Shown: positions 19,569 to 31,379 of the stretch, in pieces
How positions within the stretch are numbered: the first letter of the stretch is position 1
Layout: every line of letters starts with the position of its first letter
NCBI GenBank assembly: GCA_013339895.1
Contig: JABACO010000003.1
Location: 12,535,754 to 12,599,753, forward strand
Source of the DNA: Ephydatia muelleri
Lineage: Eukaryota > Porifera > Demospongiae > Spongillida > Spongillidae
DNA: 64,000 bases
Direction: 5' to 3'
Made by a program: the position numbers and the translations under genes
Notes under the pieces: model-generated
Seen by the model: the letters and a program-made list of their open reading frames with translations, nothing else
Database searches by the model: none
Told to the model about the DNA's origin: nothing

Positions 19569-20933
19569 ATGGATGAAAAGGAGGCTGAAAATAGTAAGCG
19601 AGTGCTTGTGGGTATACTAAACTGAGAATGTATGCATATAATGTAACTGCATGTACATGCACGCGCGTGCGCGTACAGTAGTGGCTTGCACATATATAGC
19701 GACAATTTGCATATCCCACATATGGAAAGTAAGCCCCATTCATTTTATGATTTGTATCGATATGCGCTCAACTGAGGTACCTGTTTATCATTACTCTAAT
19801 TATACAGCTGGGCATTCCTTTTATACACTTACCATGGTATTTAATACTAAAGAGCTAGGTGTCTGTAGTGAATGTGTGATTGCATATATTGGATCAAACT
19901 GATAGCTGTGTTTTGTTTACTGTGATCATATATATTTCAGGTGGTCAGTAAAAAGAGATTGGGGGAAAATGAACAGACTGACTTGGGACGATTGCAGGTA
20001 CACATACAACTCTTAGCACTGCTATTGCACATATTGTCTGCATTTATGTATTTTGTATAAGAAAAACTCAAAACAGACCCTCATGCTATGCCTAAGTTTA
20101 TGCCTGTATTATTGTTCTCCCTTCTACCAATGGGTTGAAGCTGCAGGAAATTGGATTTGATTCCCTTAATTGAACACTTTTAAGCATTGCAGATATTTTG
20201 CAAAACCAGGGCACTGGAGTGGCAGCTAGTGTTGGTGGTACTGCACCACTCTCTGGTGCTGGGGCACTAATTGTAGATGCTATTTCACAGTCCTGTCACG
20301 TTGATGGTCTTGCTACATGCAGTGTTAGTGTACTTGGTGCTGAAGGTAAGAAACATGAATAAAGCTTGTAATGTATGTGCTTTTGATCTACATGTATGTG
20401 CATCAAATAAGTACAACTGTCTAAGATGAAAAAAGTTTCATATCTGTATGTATGTGCATTATTGTTACAGAATGTCACCTAACAGCAATTCCTTCTTAGA
20501 AAGGTGGTATAGAATTGCTAAAGATAGACTCAAGAGACATTGTAAAATATGGCCTTGCCTTATTGGACGCACTTTTTACAGATGAAGAGCAAGCAACACA
20601 TTGCTACAAAGCGTCAGGAAAATCGAACAGTTCCAGTGTGTCAGCAAAACCACCAATGTCACCAGGAAGGGTGAAGACACTAGAAGGTAAGCAGTTAGAC
20701 GTGATTACTTCATAATAGAATGAAACAAATTATTCAGAATGCATTGAAAAAAGTTTGGATCAGTTGCAATGGCTGCAAGTAAAGATAAAATAAGAACGTC
20801 TCTGAACCAAAAATGCAGGGACAAACACAGGAAATTAGCAGACCAGTTAAAAGGTAAAATGCAATAACATATATAAATGCATGTATGACATATATATATG
20901 TTTGTCCTGTGCACAGTGACCCCAACTGACTAA
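19569..20933 (+). CDS. BEN-domain protein gene inside the CACTA-like element
   Basis: Predicted exons: 19,569-19,607 (MDEKEAENSKRVL), 19,941-19,997 (VVSKKRLGENEQTDLGRLQ), about 20,193-20,346 (ILQNQGTGVAASVGG, ending SVLGAE), 20,500-20,686 (GIELLKIDSRDIVKYGLALL, DALFTDEEQATHCYKASG, MSPGRVKTLEG), 20,746-20,875 (IRTSLNQKCRDKHRKLADQL) and 20,917-20,933 (VTPTD stop). The LLDALFxxEE...PxxxxxVKxLE...NxKCRxxxR order is that of the BEN domain, a DNA- or protein-binding helical fold in animal chromatin regulators and some viral and transposon proteins. Every exon has AG/GT borders, but exon phases do not all join cleanly (exon 2 to 3, 3 to 4), so an exon is missed or the gene is decaying. Confidence 0.65.
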
Positions 20934-21109
20934 ACTTTTCTTCGTCATGTGAAACTTTCGATTTTCTGTATGTATGCATTATCTCATTGTATGTATCCGG
21001 TCCTCTTATACACATGTTATCAGTATCATATCAGCTATATCACAATGTATGATAATGTACACGTAGGCATGTGCTATGTATATATAAATGGATGCAATTC
21101 AAGATATCA

Positions 21110-21385
21110 GCATGGCCATGGGCAAAATATATGGGCAAGATCATGGGCAAGATCATGGGCAAAAACATGGCCATGGCCAAGATCATGCCATGAACTTGGG
21201 TAAGATCATGCCATGAACTTGGGCAAGATCATGACCAGATCTTGGCCGCCATAATCTTGGCACATGGGCAAGACACTTGCCCAAGATCTTTAATGATCTT
21301 GCACAAGATCTTGCCAAGATTTTGCCCAAGATTCTTGGCCAAGAACATTACCTTGCCCAAGATTCTTGGCCAAGAACTTCTTGCT
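21110..21385. repeat. Right subterminal array of CTTGGGCAAGATC motifs in both orientations
   Basis: Tandem ATGGGCAAGATC units (21,118-21,165) are followed by ATGCCATGAACTTGGGCAAG (twice), then inverted TTGCCCAAGATTCTTGGCC words (twice near 21,320-21,375). The array is partly self-complementary and could fold into hairpins. Confidence 0.85.
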
Positions 21386-21388
21386 GGG

Positions 21389-21480
21389 TAAGGAAGTCGG
21401 ACGAGACTAGACATGGCGCTTCGTCGGGGCATCTGATGGTGCAGTGGGAGGGTGAAGGACGGCTTCCTTTTTGAGTGTAT
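21389..21480 (+). repeat. Right half of the split coding-like repeat
   Basis: Continues 17,830-18,066 across the CACTA-like insertion, as judged by the uninterrupted copy near 59,640 on the minus strand. Confidence 0.7.
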
Positions 21481-21519
21481 TGTGTATGTATAGCTGGTTA
21501 TATATAACGTACAGTAGTG

Positions 21520-24500
21520 TATTGGTTCGTATGTCATGTATACTTTACAATTGAAATGAATAATAATTGTGTGTAGTCTAATATTCTTATGAAATTATCA
21601 ATTTTTATTTGAATGAAAAACTAGTAATAATAATAATGCCATGTTGTAAGTGCAATGGCATTAATGCGCGGTGCAAAGGCTGCTCGTGTAGTAGAAATAA
21701 GAAAGGATGCAGTGACTGTTACTCAGGTAGAAAAGGTAAGTGCGCGAATGCCTTCGTTTCATTATCACGAGCATCGACGCGACCGCTACTGTCTAACTTA
21801 GCTACTTCAAGCTCTTCTGTTGATGTGATTCAATCTTCGCTGCCCCTTCAACCGCCAACGTCTGACAGTGGTTCTTCCCCCCACGCGTCGCGGGCAGATG
21901 ACCCCTCTCGATCCGCAGTCCATTGCAACTCACGGCAACCGCCTGTTGTGATTCCAATTAGACCCCTCCCCCCTGTCGCCTCCTACTACTTCTAGCCGAG
22001 CTCATTTGTCACATCAGCCCCTTGCCTCTCCCTTGCGGCGAGGCACCCATCAGCCCGGACTCTCTTCGGCCAGGCCCTCGGCTTCCGTAGATCCGCAGTC
22101 ACAATCACAGCTGCCACAATCACAGCTGCTGGGTTCACCGTTACGACTTCAGGCATCGCCGTCATTACCTTCCTCTCACTCCCCTGTCCAGCACCTCCAA
22201 CCTACGACATCATCACTGGCCCCCCCCCCACATATACAATCAACTTCTGGATCTTCAAGGCAGAGGGCCAGAAAGCAATGCATAGTAGAGGGTTGTAGGG
22301 ATTTAGTGGCCCCATCTATGTGGAAAGCTCACATGAACCTCCATGCTCAAAATATTCTTCCCGGAGACATTCCCATTGAGTAGTTGGAGGATCAGGACTT
22401 TTACATTTGTCAAGGCTGTCATCAGATCATCTCCAACTCACGCCTCTCATCACACTCCAGCAGATGTGATGAGCTAATAGCAATCAACACTCCAAACCCA
22501 ACTCACTTACAGCCTCCTTCATCTAATCGCCCTCCTTCTAATGTGCCCCTGCCCACTTTCAATGAAGTATGCCAGCTCAACCTCCCAACCCTTCCCTTTA
22601 TTCCAACCAAAGCAAAACCTGCATTTGCCAAGGCACTATCTTCAACTCTGAGAGCAGTTATTGAGACCAACACTGAACAAGCTTGGCTGAAGCTCTTAAT
22701 GCTCCCAAAATGTGTCCTCCCTTCAGTGAAGCGGAGTGGTAGTCACACCCAGCCCCATCCAGTGAATCCTTGTGTAGAAGGTGGTTGGATAATGAAGTGG
22801 AGTCACTTTGGAGCATGGCAAAAAGCAGAGAAGTAAAATCTAAGGTGAGAACAAAAACCTCTTCCTCCAAAAGTCTCATTGACCTTGCAATCTCTAAGGC
22901 TAGATCAGGCATGATGGGGAAAGCCTGCCAAGTTTTACTATCAGGGGGTATTGCACCTAACAACGAGTCAACTTGGCAGCAATTAAAGGCCAAACATCCC
23001 AACGACCCCACCCCTGTGGCTCCAGATATTCTGTCAGATACAATCTTTCTCAAGGCCGACTTTGACATCTTATCTGTTTTGAGATCGTTTCCAAAAGGCA
23101 CCGCAGCAGGCCCTTCTGGACTACGGGTGCAACATTTGCTTGATGTGGCTACCATTCCACTTCACACACCTATCTGCACCTCTTTGAGGTGCTTGGTTAA
23201 CTTACTTGCAGGTGGCAGGGCCCCTCCTTCCATATCCAAGTTCTTAGCTGATGGGAACCTGGTTGCCTTAAATAAGACCACAGAGGCATCTAAGTCAGAC
23301 ATAAGGCCAATAGCAGTGGGTGAAACTCTGGGAGAAAGCACGTGATCTCTTCCAACCCCTACAGGTGGGGGTAGCATGCCGCTCAGGCTCTGAACGTATC
23401 ATCCATGGACTTAGGAAATGTATCGATGACCATTGGGATGATGATGACTTTGTGGTTTTTAAAGTGGACATGCGAAACGCCTTCAACATTGTATCAAGGC
23501 GGGCTATCCTGGATGAATGTGCTACCTTCTTCCTACCCTGGTTTGTTTGGTGTTACGGGACCCACCCTCTCCTCTGGCATCCTCAAGGTCAACTACATGT
23601 ATGCTCTGAATTGGGTGTGCAGCAGGAAGACCCTTTGGGACCTTTGTTGTTCTCTCTTGTTCAGCAGAAACTGGCAGCTATAATTGATGCTGATGATGAG
23701 TGCATTGACCTCCTGTTTCATGCTTGGTACCTGGATGATGGGGTCCTAGCAGGTAATCGACTAGCAGTATCGAGAGCCTTCTTTCTCATCCAGGAATTGG
23801 GCCCAGCTCTTGGTTTTCCACATTAACCTGGGGTAGTGTGAATTGTTTGCCCGTAGAGGCAACACTTTGTTTCCTTCCGCAATATCGTGCTCCACCCTGC
23901 CCAACTTAGTTATTTGGGAGCCCCGGTTGGTGACTACATACACTGCTCCAGGGTAATTGCAGAGCTGTGCACACAGGCCAAACCTCTACTCCAGTGCCTA
24001 CAAGAGATGGCAGTAATTGACTTGCAAGTGGCTGTCACACTTCTTCGGGTAGCAGGAAGTTATTGCCGGATGGTTCATTTGGCTCATGCCACCCCACCCA
24101 ATTTGGCCTCTGATGCTCTTAAACAGTTTGACAAGGCAGTGAGAGAGTGTTTTTCAACTAGTCTTGCAGTTGATGTTTGTGATGGGGCGTGACATCAGGC
24201 ACAACTTGGACTTAGGCATGGAGGCCTTGGTCTTCGCTCTCTCTCACTTCATGCTCCTGCGATTTCTTCTGGCCATGGATGCTTGGACAACACTTGTCTT
24301 CAGCAGGCAGTCACATTGTACAATGCCAAAGTCTCTCCACCAGATGCACTCACTGTTGAATCAGTACTAGCTTCTCCACCAACACAAAAGGCTCTGTCCT
24401 CCAAAATTGACATGAATCTTTTCCACGGTTTGTTAGAAAATGCTTCTCCTGCCAACAAGGCTCGCCTCTTATCTGAATCAGCCTCCCATGCTGCTGCCTG

Positions 24501-25175
24501 GTTATCAGTGGTTCCTTCTATTGAACTTGGTTTACACTTGGAACCCTATGAGTACCAGGTGGCTGTCTGGTGGTGGCTGGGATTGGACACATCGGGGACT
24601 GCAATGTGCCCTTTCTGCCCAGGTGTTGGTCTGGACCCTTTGGGTCATCATTGTGTCACTTGCCGACATGGAGATGTAGTGTGGCGACACAACCTCCTGC
24701 GTGAAGCCATAGCTAGTTTGTGCCACACTGCCCATCTCAGTATAGCAGTGGAGAAAGGGGGTGGAGGTCATGACCATACTCGTCCAGTTGATGTATTGAT
24801 TGCCGGGTGAAATAGAGGCAAACATGCAGCTTTGGATATCACCTTGGCTTCACTACTTTGCCCTGCCATCCTACCTGAAGCTGATCATCACTTTGGAGCT
24901 GAAGCTAATGGTGCTGGAGCTAAGAAAGCTTAATGCTAACAGCACCAAGTGCACGGAACTGGGCTGGACATGTATCCCATGGCTGTTGAAATATTTAGTC
25001 ATTGGGGTAGGGAGGCTCAGAGTGTTTTGTCTAGGTTGGCATCCCACCTGTCAATTAGCCTCTCCCAGCCCAGAGCTGCAGTGGTTGCTGACATTTATGG
25101 ACGTCTCAACATCATCTTGGTGAGGTCGGTGTCCAGAGCCATCCTCTCCAGACTACCACAATCAGGCTGAATTTA
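21520..25175 (+). mobile_element. REL-endonuclease-type non-LTR retrotransposon, copy B (near full length, frameshifted)
   Basis: Begins with a leader containing TTGGTTCGTATGTCATGTAT (21,524) that recurs at 25,227, followed by a (TAA)n run and ATG at 21,636. Domains in order: a Cys-rich N-terminus (CCKCNGINARCKGCSC, then CSDC); a Ser/Pro-rich linker; zinc-finger-like CIVEGCRDL...H...H and CQGCHQII...H...C (22,290-22,470); reverse transcriptase (motif A region VFKVDMRNAFN near 23,460, GVQQEDPLGPLLFSL, YLDDG near 23,725); a thumb/linker; CPFCPGVGLDPLGHHCVTC; RHNLLREAI, RPVDVLIAG and ALDITLASLL (REL-type endonuclease pattern); and a C-terminal SKCTELGW-type domain (24,945-25,165). Breaks include TAG at 22,381 (Trp in relatives expected) and frameshifts near 22,790, 23,325, 23,825, 24,180 and 24,807. 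REL-type non-LTR elements (R2/R4/NeSL group) are the closest match I can name. Confidence 0.8.
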
Positions 25176-25214
25176 TATAACTAATTGTAACTTTGTTTAG
25201 ATAATTAACACATT

Positions 25215-26205
25215 TATTACTCGTATTTGGTTCGTATGTCATGTATACAGGACAATTGAAATTAAAATTAAAAATAAAATAATAATGCCCTTGCTGCAAG
25301 TGCAATGGTGTGCACGCTTGCTGCAGATCTTGTGAATGTGTATAGCACAACCAGCCATGTTTAAGTTGTCACGCAGGGAAATATGGACGATGCAGTAACA
25401 CGCTTCCTTCAGGTAACCAAGCCGAGTCGCTGCCTACAACTAGTACAAGCACGGTGACCCAGGCATCCGCCTTGACGCAAACTTTTGTATCTTCTACTCA
25501 TTCACCACCAACCATTCAATCACCATTGTTGGCCACCAGAAATTCACAGTCACCATAAAACGCCCATTTGAATTCCACCCCGACTCAGACACAGCTGCAA
25601 TCATTGGTAGCCCACAGCAGCTGCTTCACCCCTGTCGCGGGAGATCTCAAGATGGTGAACCATCTAGCTCCAACCTACTTCTAATCCCGGTGACTCTAGT
25701 CAACCAACTGCTCCAAATCAACCCCGTTCCCAGACCATGGAGCCTCCAGGCAGCGATGCAAACAACATTGTGTTGTAGAAGGCTGTCCAGAGCTTTATTG
25801 CACCCTCAATGTGGAAGTCCCACATGACGCTCCATGCACAGGTTGTATTCCCCAGGGAAGTCCCAAGAACCTGGCTTGATAAGCAGGATCTCTATGTCTG
25901 CCGTATCTGCCTCCAGCTAGTCTCCAACAGAAGGCCTCCTCTGTATTCTCTAGGATGACACACCTCAAGGCTGATGACAAGGCTTGCGCAAAGGCAGGCC
26001 TGGACCTCGATGGAACAAAGCGCAGGTTGGAGTAATTGTGAAGGCACACATCCTCAAAGGTGGGAAAGCTGGTTCAGGTTGGTTAAGAAGTGCCTCAGCA
26101 TGATTGGGTGGCAATGGACCTTTGAAGTCTGTGACTGAAGAAGCCACTCCACCGTTACACTTCGTTGAATGAGAAGACAGGGAAAGTAGTGCGCTCACTG
26201 ACATT
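25215..26205 (+). pseudogene. REL-type retrotransposon, copy C (5' portion, tandem to copy B, internally rearranged)
   Basis: Repeats the leader TTGGTTCGTATGTCATGTAT (25,227) and the (TAA)n-ATG start with a CCKCNG-like Cys-rich N-terminus (25,285-25,400). It follows about 50 bp after the stop of copy B. The Ser/Pro linker and zinc-finger region continue to about 25,930 (HCVVEGCPE-like, then CRICLQLVSN). From there the next block, LRFVPSRSRPAFAQAL, is found on the minus strand (26,030 back to 25,935), so it is inverted. No reverse transcriptase remains. Confidence 0.72.
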
Positions 26206-27395
26206 AGGAACCCATTGCCATTAGTGAAACTCTATGCAACTGACAGGTAAGTGCAATGTGCAATTAAAGATAAATTCCCCCTACACTGTATTGCCTGTGT
26301 TCATAAGGTTAAAACCAATCCATGTTAAGGATTAAACCTAAATTGTATGGTACATCCAAACATGGTCTTCCATTTACAACAGTAAACTCGTTCCATATTC
26401 ACCGTCATGGATAACATTTTTCCATTGAAACTTCTAGACGTCCATCCATCCAAATTAGAATAAATGTTCTTTCTGGTAATTAGGCTTTTAATTGTTCTTA
26501 ATATGCTATGTTTTTGAGGTAAAGTTTTAGACATTTTTGAAACTTGACGACTTTGCAGATTAAGGACTGGTAGCAACTCTACGGGCTCTTATGAGAGTGA
26601 TTTGGAAATGGTACATGTGGGCACCTATTTTGATTGACAATATCACACCCTTTGCCTTCACCACAGAGTATCAATAACATACTGCACAAGTTCTCTTTGT
26701 TCAACACTCAGTCTTGTTCTCATTGCATTCAGTGAAGAAGGAATTGATTCATTAGGAGCTTTAATGATGAGTTACACGGAACTATTAGTGAGATTAGAGC
26801 AATCATGACAAAGAAGAAGTTGCATTCCTCTTGTCTGGTAATGAAATTGGAGTGATAATAATTGAGGAACAGACATATGGCACCAAAAGGAAACTGTTTA
26901 TCATTGGATGCGAACCAACCGGTCTTAGAACCTTCAGGACTGCTACAGCCTGTGCAATCAAAAGGCTAAGTCCTCGTAATCTGAATCAAGGACGACTTGT
27001 GTTTCCTGATAAGCATCTGCGTTTCCATTACATTAACATTTCTGTCTTCGAGATGCAAGTCATCAGCCGCGGAAGTTGGCTGCTCTTCCGCCTCTTCGGT
27101 GCACAGCGTGTTCCTGTCATTCACGTTATCCATATCGCTGCTCTCTTCTTCCATATCAACGCTGAAGTTATTTCTTTCTTATGACGTATTAGTATTCTTT
27201 GTCATATGACATTCCTTTGTCGGCATTCTGACCAAAGCGGAACATCCATTTCGTCACATATGCCTGTAATAGACAGATCGTGATAAGTCTTGTTGACACA
27301 TCCAGCATCTGTATTGCTTATTTGGCCCTTCCATGTTTTGTACAAGGGTAAAATAAAAGCTGATTTGAAATTCGAAATTTGAAAATTATGACGAA
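26206..27395. other. No gene identified
   Basis: A minus frame at 26,325-26,576 (with NIYSNLDGWTSRSFNGKM) looks compositionally real and might be a transposase remnant because DxWTSR occurs in hAT proteins, but no second motif supports it. A minus acidic frame at 26,966-27,154 (MEEESSDMDNVNDRN) resembles the N-terminus of some transposases. Both remain unassigned. Confidence 0.4.
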
Positions 27396-28849
27396 ATGCA
27401 TGTGCGCATGGGCAGCTGCGGAGTAAGATTCATTGAAAATCGACTGCTCGAGTCTTTGATGGACAGGTACACTATCCACCAAGAAGATCATTATATTCTG
27501 GTCCTAACAGTTTTGTTGACTCTCTGCAACATGCTGAATCGTTTTACGGATCAGTTGGAAGATCTTCGTCCCGAATTTGTCACATAAGTATGTTACACAT
27601 GATGGAATACAATGTTGCATGTGTTCTACATTTAAAATATTCAATAGGAACGAGTGAAGTAACACCTCCAGCAAGAATAACCATCCGCAGGTAGTGTGTG
27701 TGTGTGTGGTGTGTGTGGTGTGTGTGGTGTGTGTGTGTGTGTGTGGTGTGTGTGCAATCATACCAGTACATGCACTTCGACAATGTTTGGTTCTATATGC
27801 AACAATTTATATAGGTTTCTTTTAAATAAAGCACTTCCTTATAATGATGACCTCGCATCACCAAGATCTGTCATCTCTCGCGGTAGTAGAGTATCAGCTC
27901 CAGTAGATGCGGTTTCTGCAATGTGGCATGACGTCAAATCACTTGTCGCCAATGAGATGGCCAAAGTGATGAAAAAATGGAGGGAATCTGTCAGAATTGA
28001 GCACCCTTGAAATCAAAGTGCAGGCGTTAGAGGCTGATAAAGGGACTTGTACATCAGAGGCCCCAGAAGAGCCTGCAAAAAGGAAAAGACGTACAACCGT
28101 TGTGTCTTCAGGTTTGCCAAGCTAAATTAGCAGCCATTCATTTGCTCAATGCATGCATGCTTTCAATCGAGTAGAGCAGTGTACACTAACTTTTAAAATC
28201 TTTCAATGAAGGTTCACAACTCAGAACCGAAGAGCTGTAAGCAAGCATGCTTTTGTAAGTACTGCTAAAAAATTTATTCACATGCATATAGTTTGGAAAG
28301 TCCCACAATGAAGGAGTTTGCACGAAGCTTCATAAGAAACTAAGTGAATTCCAATACATAGAAGTACAGTGTAAGTCCCATGTGTTTTGTTCCAATTCAT
28401 TCATTTGTTTGATTTATTCAATATCTATTCTATTCTCTAGCTGTACTAAGTACTTACAGGAAGTCTCTAAAGCGAGTAGTTACTGACGACCGCCAAAACA
28501 ATAAGCATGCGAGCAAGGCAGCAATGGGTACGTTTGTGATATAATCATAGCATTATGAATGTAGTGTCATTACCTAGCTTGGGAGCGCTACAGTAAAGTC
28601 CTTACAAATGAAGAAATGGAGGCATGGAAGTGCAATGCAACTGGCATGATGTCGGAGGAAAAAACTACGGGTAATGGGAAAATAGAAAGAAGACGGCCTA
28701 GCTGGAGATCGGAAAGAATAAATAATGGATGGATGAGCGGGATAGACGAGGAACAGACACATGGAAGTGGCCAGGAACGAAGGAATGATGGACCTCTTCT
28801 CCAGTTACAGGCCCCGGCTGGTTTACATGCCTGGATAGTAAAATCCTAG
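27396..28849 (+). pseudogene. Multi-exon gene resembling transposon-encoded accessory proteins
   Basis: Candidate exons: 27,420-27,590; about 27,820-28,110 (SAPVDAVSAMWHDVKSLVAN, EMAKVMKKWRES, frameshift, STLEIKVQALEADKG and a basic EEPAKRKRRTTVVSS end); 28,439-28,535 (TYRKSLKRVVTDDRQNN); 28,580-28,849 (WERYSKVLTNEEMEAWK, GMMSEEK, RRRPSWRSERINNGW, stop). The middle part is probably coiled coil and the end carries an MSEE...RPSWRS pattern that I associate with uncharacterised proteins from sponge and cnidarian transposons. The exact family and function are unknown. A one-base frameshift near 27,990 and a GT microsatellite between the first two pieces suggest decay. Confidence 0.45.
27692..27752. 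repeat. (GT)n-rich microsatellite
   Basis: Interrupted TGTGTGTG/GGTGTGTG tract. Apparent Cys/Val-rich or Thr/His-rich peptides across it are artefacts. Confidence 0.95.
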
Positions 28850-28859
28850 CCGCGAACAC

Positions 28860-30870
28860 TGAGCCTTTAATTTGGTGGCATCTCAGATCATGTGCATGCA
28901 CTGTATTTACATGTATCTGCATATAAGTTTGTTCTTTTCATACTATTATAAAAATAAAAATAAGAATATGCAATCGTCACAACGTGTCATAAATATGCGG
29001 AGTTATACAGATAGTTTTGTGTTGCATTCACTCTAAATACACTTGTTGTACGCTTGTTATCATCTCTCCATATACGGCGTTATAACAGTTGTTATCCATC
29101 AGTTCTACACTAGAGTGTAAGACAGTCTCCTTCCACTAGTTATCCACTGCTGTATACACTGTGTTTACCGCAAGTGTTAAACACGTGTAAGCAAAGTGGC
29201 ATAGACGCATTCTACACGGTTGGAAACATCTAATTGGCACAGTGTCCTGCATATTGAAGGATTCTCTATTCAATAATATTGGAGTCAGGAACTGATGCAT
29301 CTGGTATGCATCTTGATCACCAGATGAAATGCTAATTAGCCTGAAACGTACTGCACTTAGTGCAACAGATAAGGAATGCCTTGTTGGCATTTTGTTTCAA
29401 TTACAACTAGCACTATAGACGTTACGAAACACAAATGGCAGAGGTATATAGGTGGTAGCCTTGCTCCACCATGAAATGCACTTCAATCACACAATATGGT
29501 TTGCTGAGAAGACTCTTGGATTGGCAGGACCATCATCTCAGAAGACTGATCCCAAATTGCCAAATTGGATCTGTTTAAAGGTTAAGTGAACAGAAGTTTA
29601 GCTTAGCTGTCTCGTAAGCAAGAACAAGATAAAACAATACAATTCCATATTCCACAGGCAAACAAAATGAGGACTGTTTTGCAGAAGCATGATGAAAAAT
29701 GTTTAAAGCAGCAAGATAAAAAACTGACAGAAAATAATCAGAAGTTGCTACAAGGCTAGAATAAAATGTGTTCAAAGGTAAGGCCAAATTTATTTTTGAG
29801 TTTCAAGAGTTACAAAACATATTACAAATACTTTCTGACTCATCAATTATAAATTTACTTTACTAGGAAGACATATGGTTTGTAATGAGCAACACGTGCT
29901 AAGCTATGATGGTCATATAACCTCTGTAAAATCCTCGTCAAAGCCCAATATCACTAAAGTTACTACAACTACAACAATAACAACAACTACTACTACCTAT
30001 TAGAAACAAAGTGAACTTGAAGATAAAGGAGATCCTGTTTACAATGACAGATTTTCCATTTTGGTCAATTTCCTTACAGAGATTTTTACATTGATGAAAT
30101 AGGTATTTAGATGCATTTTATTCATTATGCATGTAACGTGTCAAATCACTATGGTATAATTATTTGCAGTGTTACGTGAACTATATGCAAGGTATGCAGA
30201 ACCTCCACAATATTGTTTACAGTTCCAATCATTCTGTGTACATTAGGCCACTTCAAATAATAATCCTGTTTCTCATCCCATGTGGAGTCTATTATGCCAT
30301 TTTCAAAAATTGCGTCACTGAAGATGCATAATAACCTTTCAAAATGGCAGTACTGATCATTTGCAGTGTGTTGAGTGTTTCTAGCAACAGAGACTTGTCG
30401 TTCCGTGTACAATTTCGGAAGAAAATGTAATATTTTCTATCAACAGTGCAAAAGTATTTGCCAAGCAGCATTCAAGGACCCAGCGAGGCATTTTATAGAT
30501 GCTCAATAGAGGCACTTTGACAATATTGAGCTTAAGTTCCACTACATCATTGAAGGGTTTACCACTGCATAGAATGTTTATAGCGCTTCATTGTACTGAA
30601 TGGAAGTATTAAGAAATGTGGAGATGCAGTATGCAAGCCTCCTATAATCTGTCAAGTGATGTGCTCAACCAGTTAAAATTGATACCTGACCCTATTCCGG
30701 ATTCGGATGGGCATGTTTAAAAGAAACTAACACTTCTGAGAATCACTGCCACTATAGAAACAAAAAACAACAACCGATGCTTTCAATTGCTTCATGCTTG
30801 AGACATGTAAAGAATTATAATGAACCGGTGATTAACACCTACGATGAGAACATTCGATGTGCATGTGACA
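28860..30870. other. No gene seen
   Basis: About 2 kb without a supported coding region. CACTAG/CACTG words cluster near 29,110-29,170 and a CTACAACAAC-type simple tract at 29,950-30,000. A minus frame at 30,149-30,412 has no recognisable motif. Confidence 0.5.
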
Positions 30871-30989
30871 ACTGGTATATAGGTAGCGAGCATTTTCTTT
30901 GTGGTGTTCTGTTCAGTGTTGACTTGTGTTGAGCTAATAGCCTATGTTACATTGGTGGCAGTGGTGGGATGGCTAAGTCCAGTATCCCC

Positions 30990-31205
30990 CGTTACCTGAA
31001 ATTTGTATAGAAGACTTCAAGCACTCGTGGACCAAATTTCATTTGGCGGTTGCGGCCAACAACTGGGAGAAAGAAAAAGAGCTGGCTGTACTTCCTGCAT
31101 TGCTAAGAGGTAAGCTGGTTGAGTACTATGTGACTCTCGAAGATGATGAAAAGGACGACCCTGAGACAATAATAAGCAGTTGGGTGCAGTACCAGAAGCA
31201 GTAAG
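30990..31205 (+). pseudogene. Gypsy Gag fragment
   Basis: Reads EDFKHSWTKFHLAVAANNWE then KELAVLPALLRGKLVEYYVT, the Gag N-terminal pattern (W-x-RF-x-ahA-x-W...LPxLLxG) of Ty3/Gypsy elements. It starts about 40 bp after the LTR end, as expected. It ends in an acidic stretch (EDDEKDDPETIIS), after which the frame is lost. Confidence 0.75.
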
Positions 31206-31379
31206 TGTGCCTGTGCCTACTATCGAGACGAACGAAAGGCACCTGACATAGCGGAGCCAGTTGAAGTAGCTGAGGAAACAAGGCCCAGGTAGGAACTGAT
31301 GAGACAGACTGAAAAATCAAGTACTGCCCAGGACATACAAGCTAGTAACCCAACTGAGGTTTAATGAACAAAGTGAAGT

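Larger units (their letters stand above)
18067..21388. mobile_element. 3.3-kb CACTA/EnSpm-like element carrying a transposase and a BEN-domain gene
   Basis: Termini are CCCAGTGAAAAGTTCTTGGG (18,067) and, reverse-complemented, CCCAGCAAGAAGTTCTTGGC (21,388), an imperfect terminal inverted repeat. Both sides are flanked by TAA (18,064-18,066 and 21,389-21,391), a 3-bp duplication as expected for CACTA-type transposons. Arrays of CTTGGGCAAGA / CTTGGCCAAGA motifs fill the subterminal regions (18,083-18,170 and 21,110-21,385). Inside are a transposase (minus, 18,261-19,385) and a BEN-domain gene (plus, 19,569-20,933) arranged head to head. A paralogue of the target without the insertion lies at 59.64-59.86 kb. 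Confidence 0.85.

Noticed and set aside
30149-30412. Minus frame of 87 codons near the Gypsy left LTR
   Set aside because: No recognisable motif and no neighbouring exon; kept as no gene seen.
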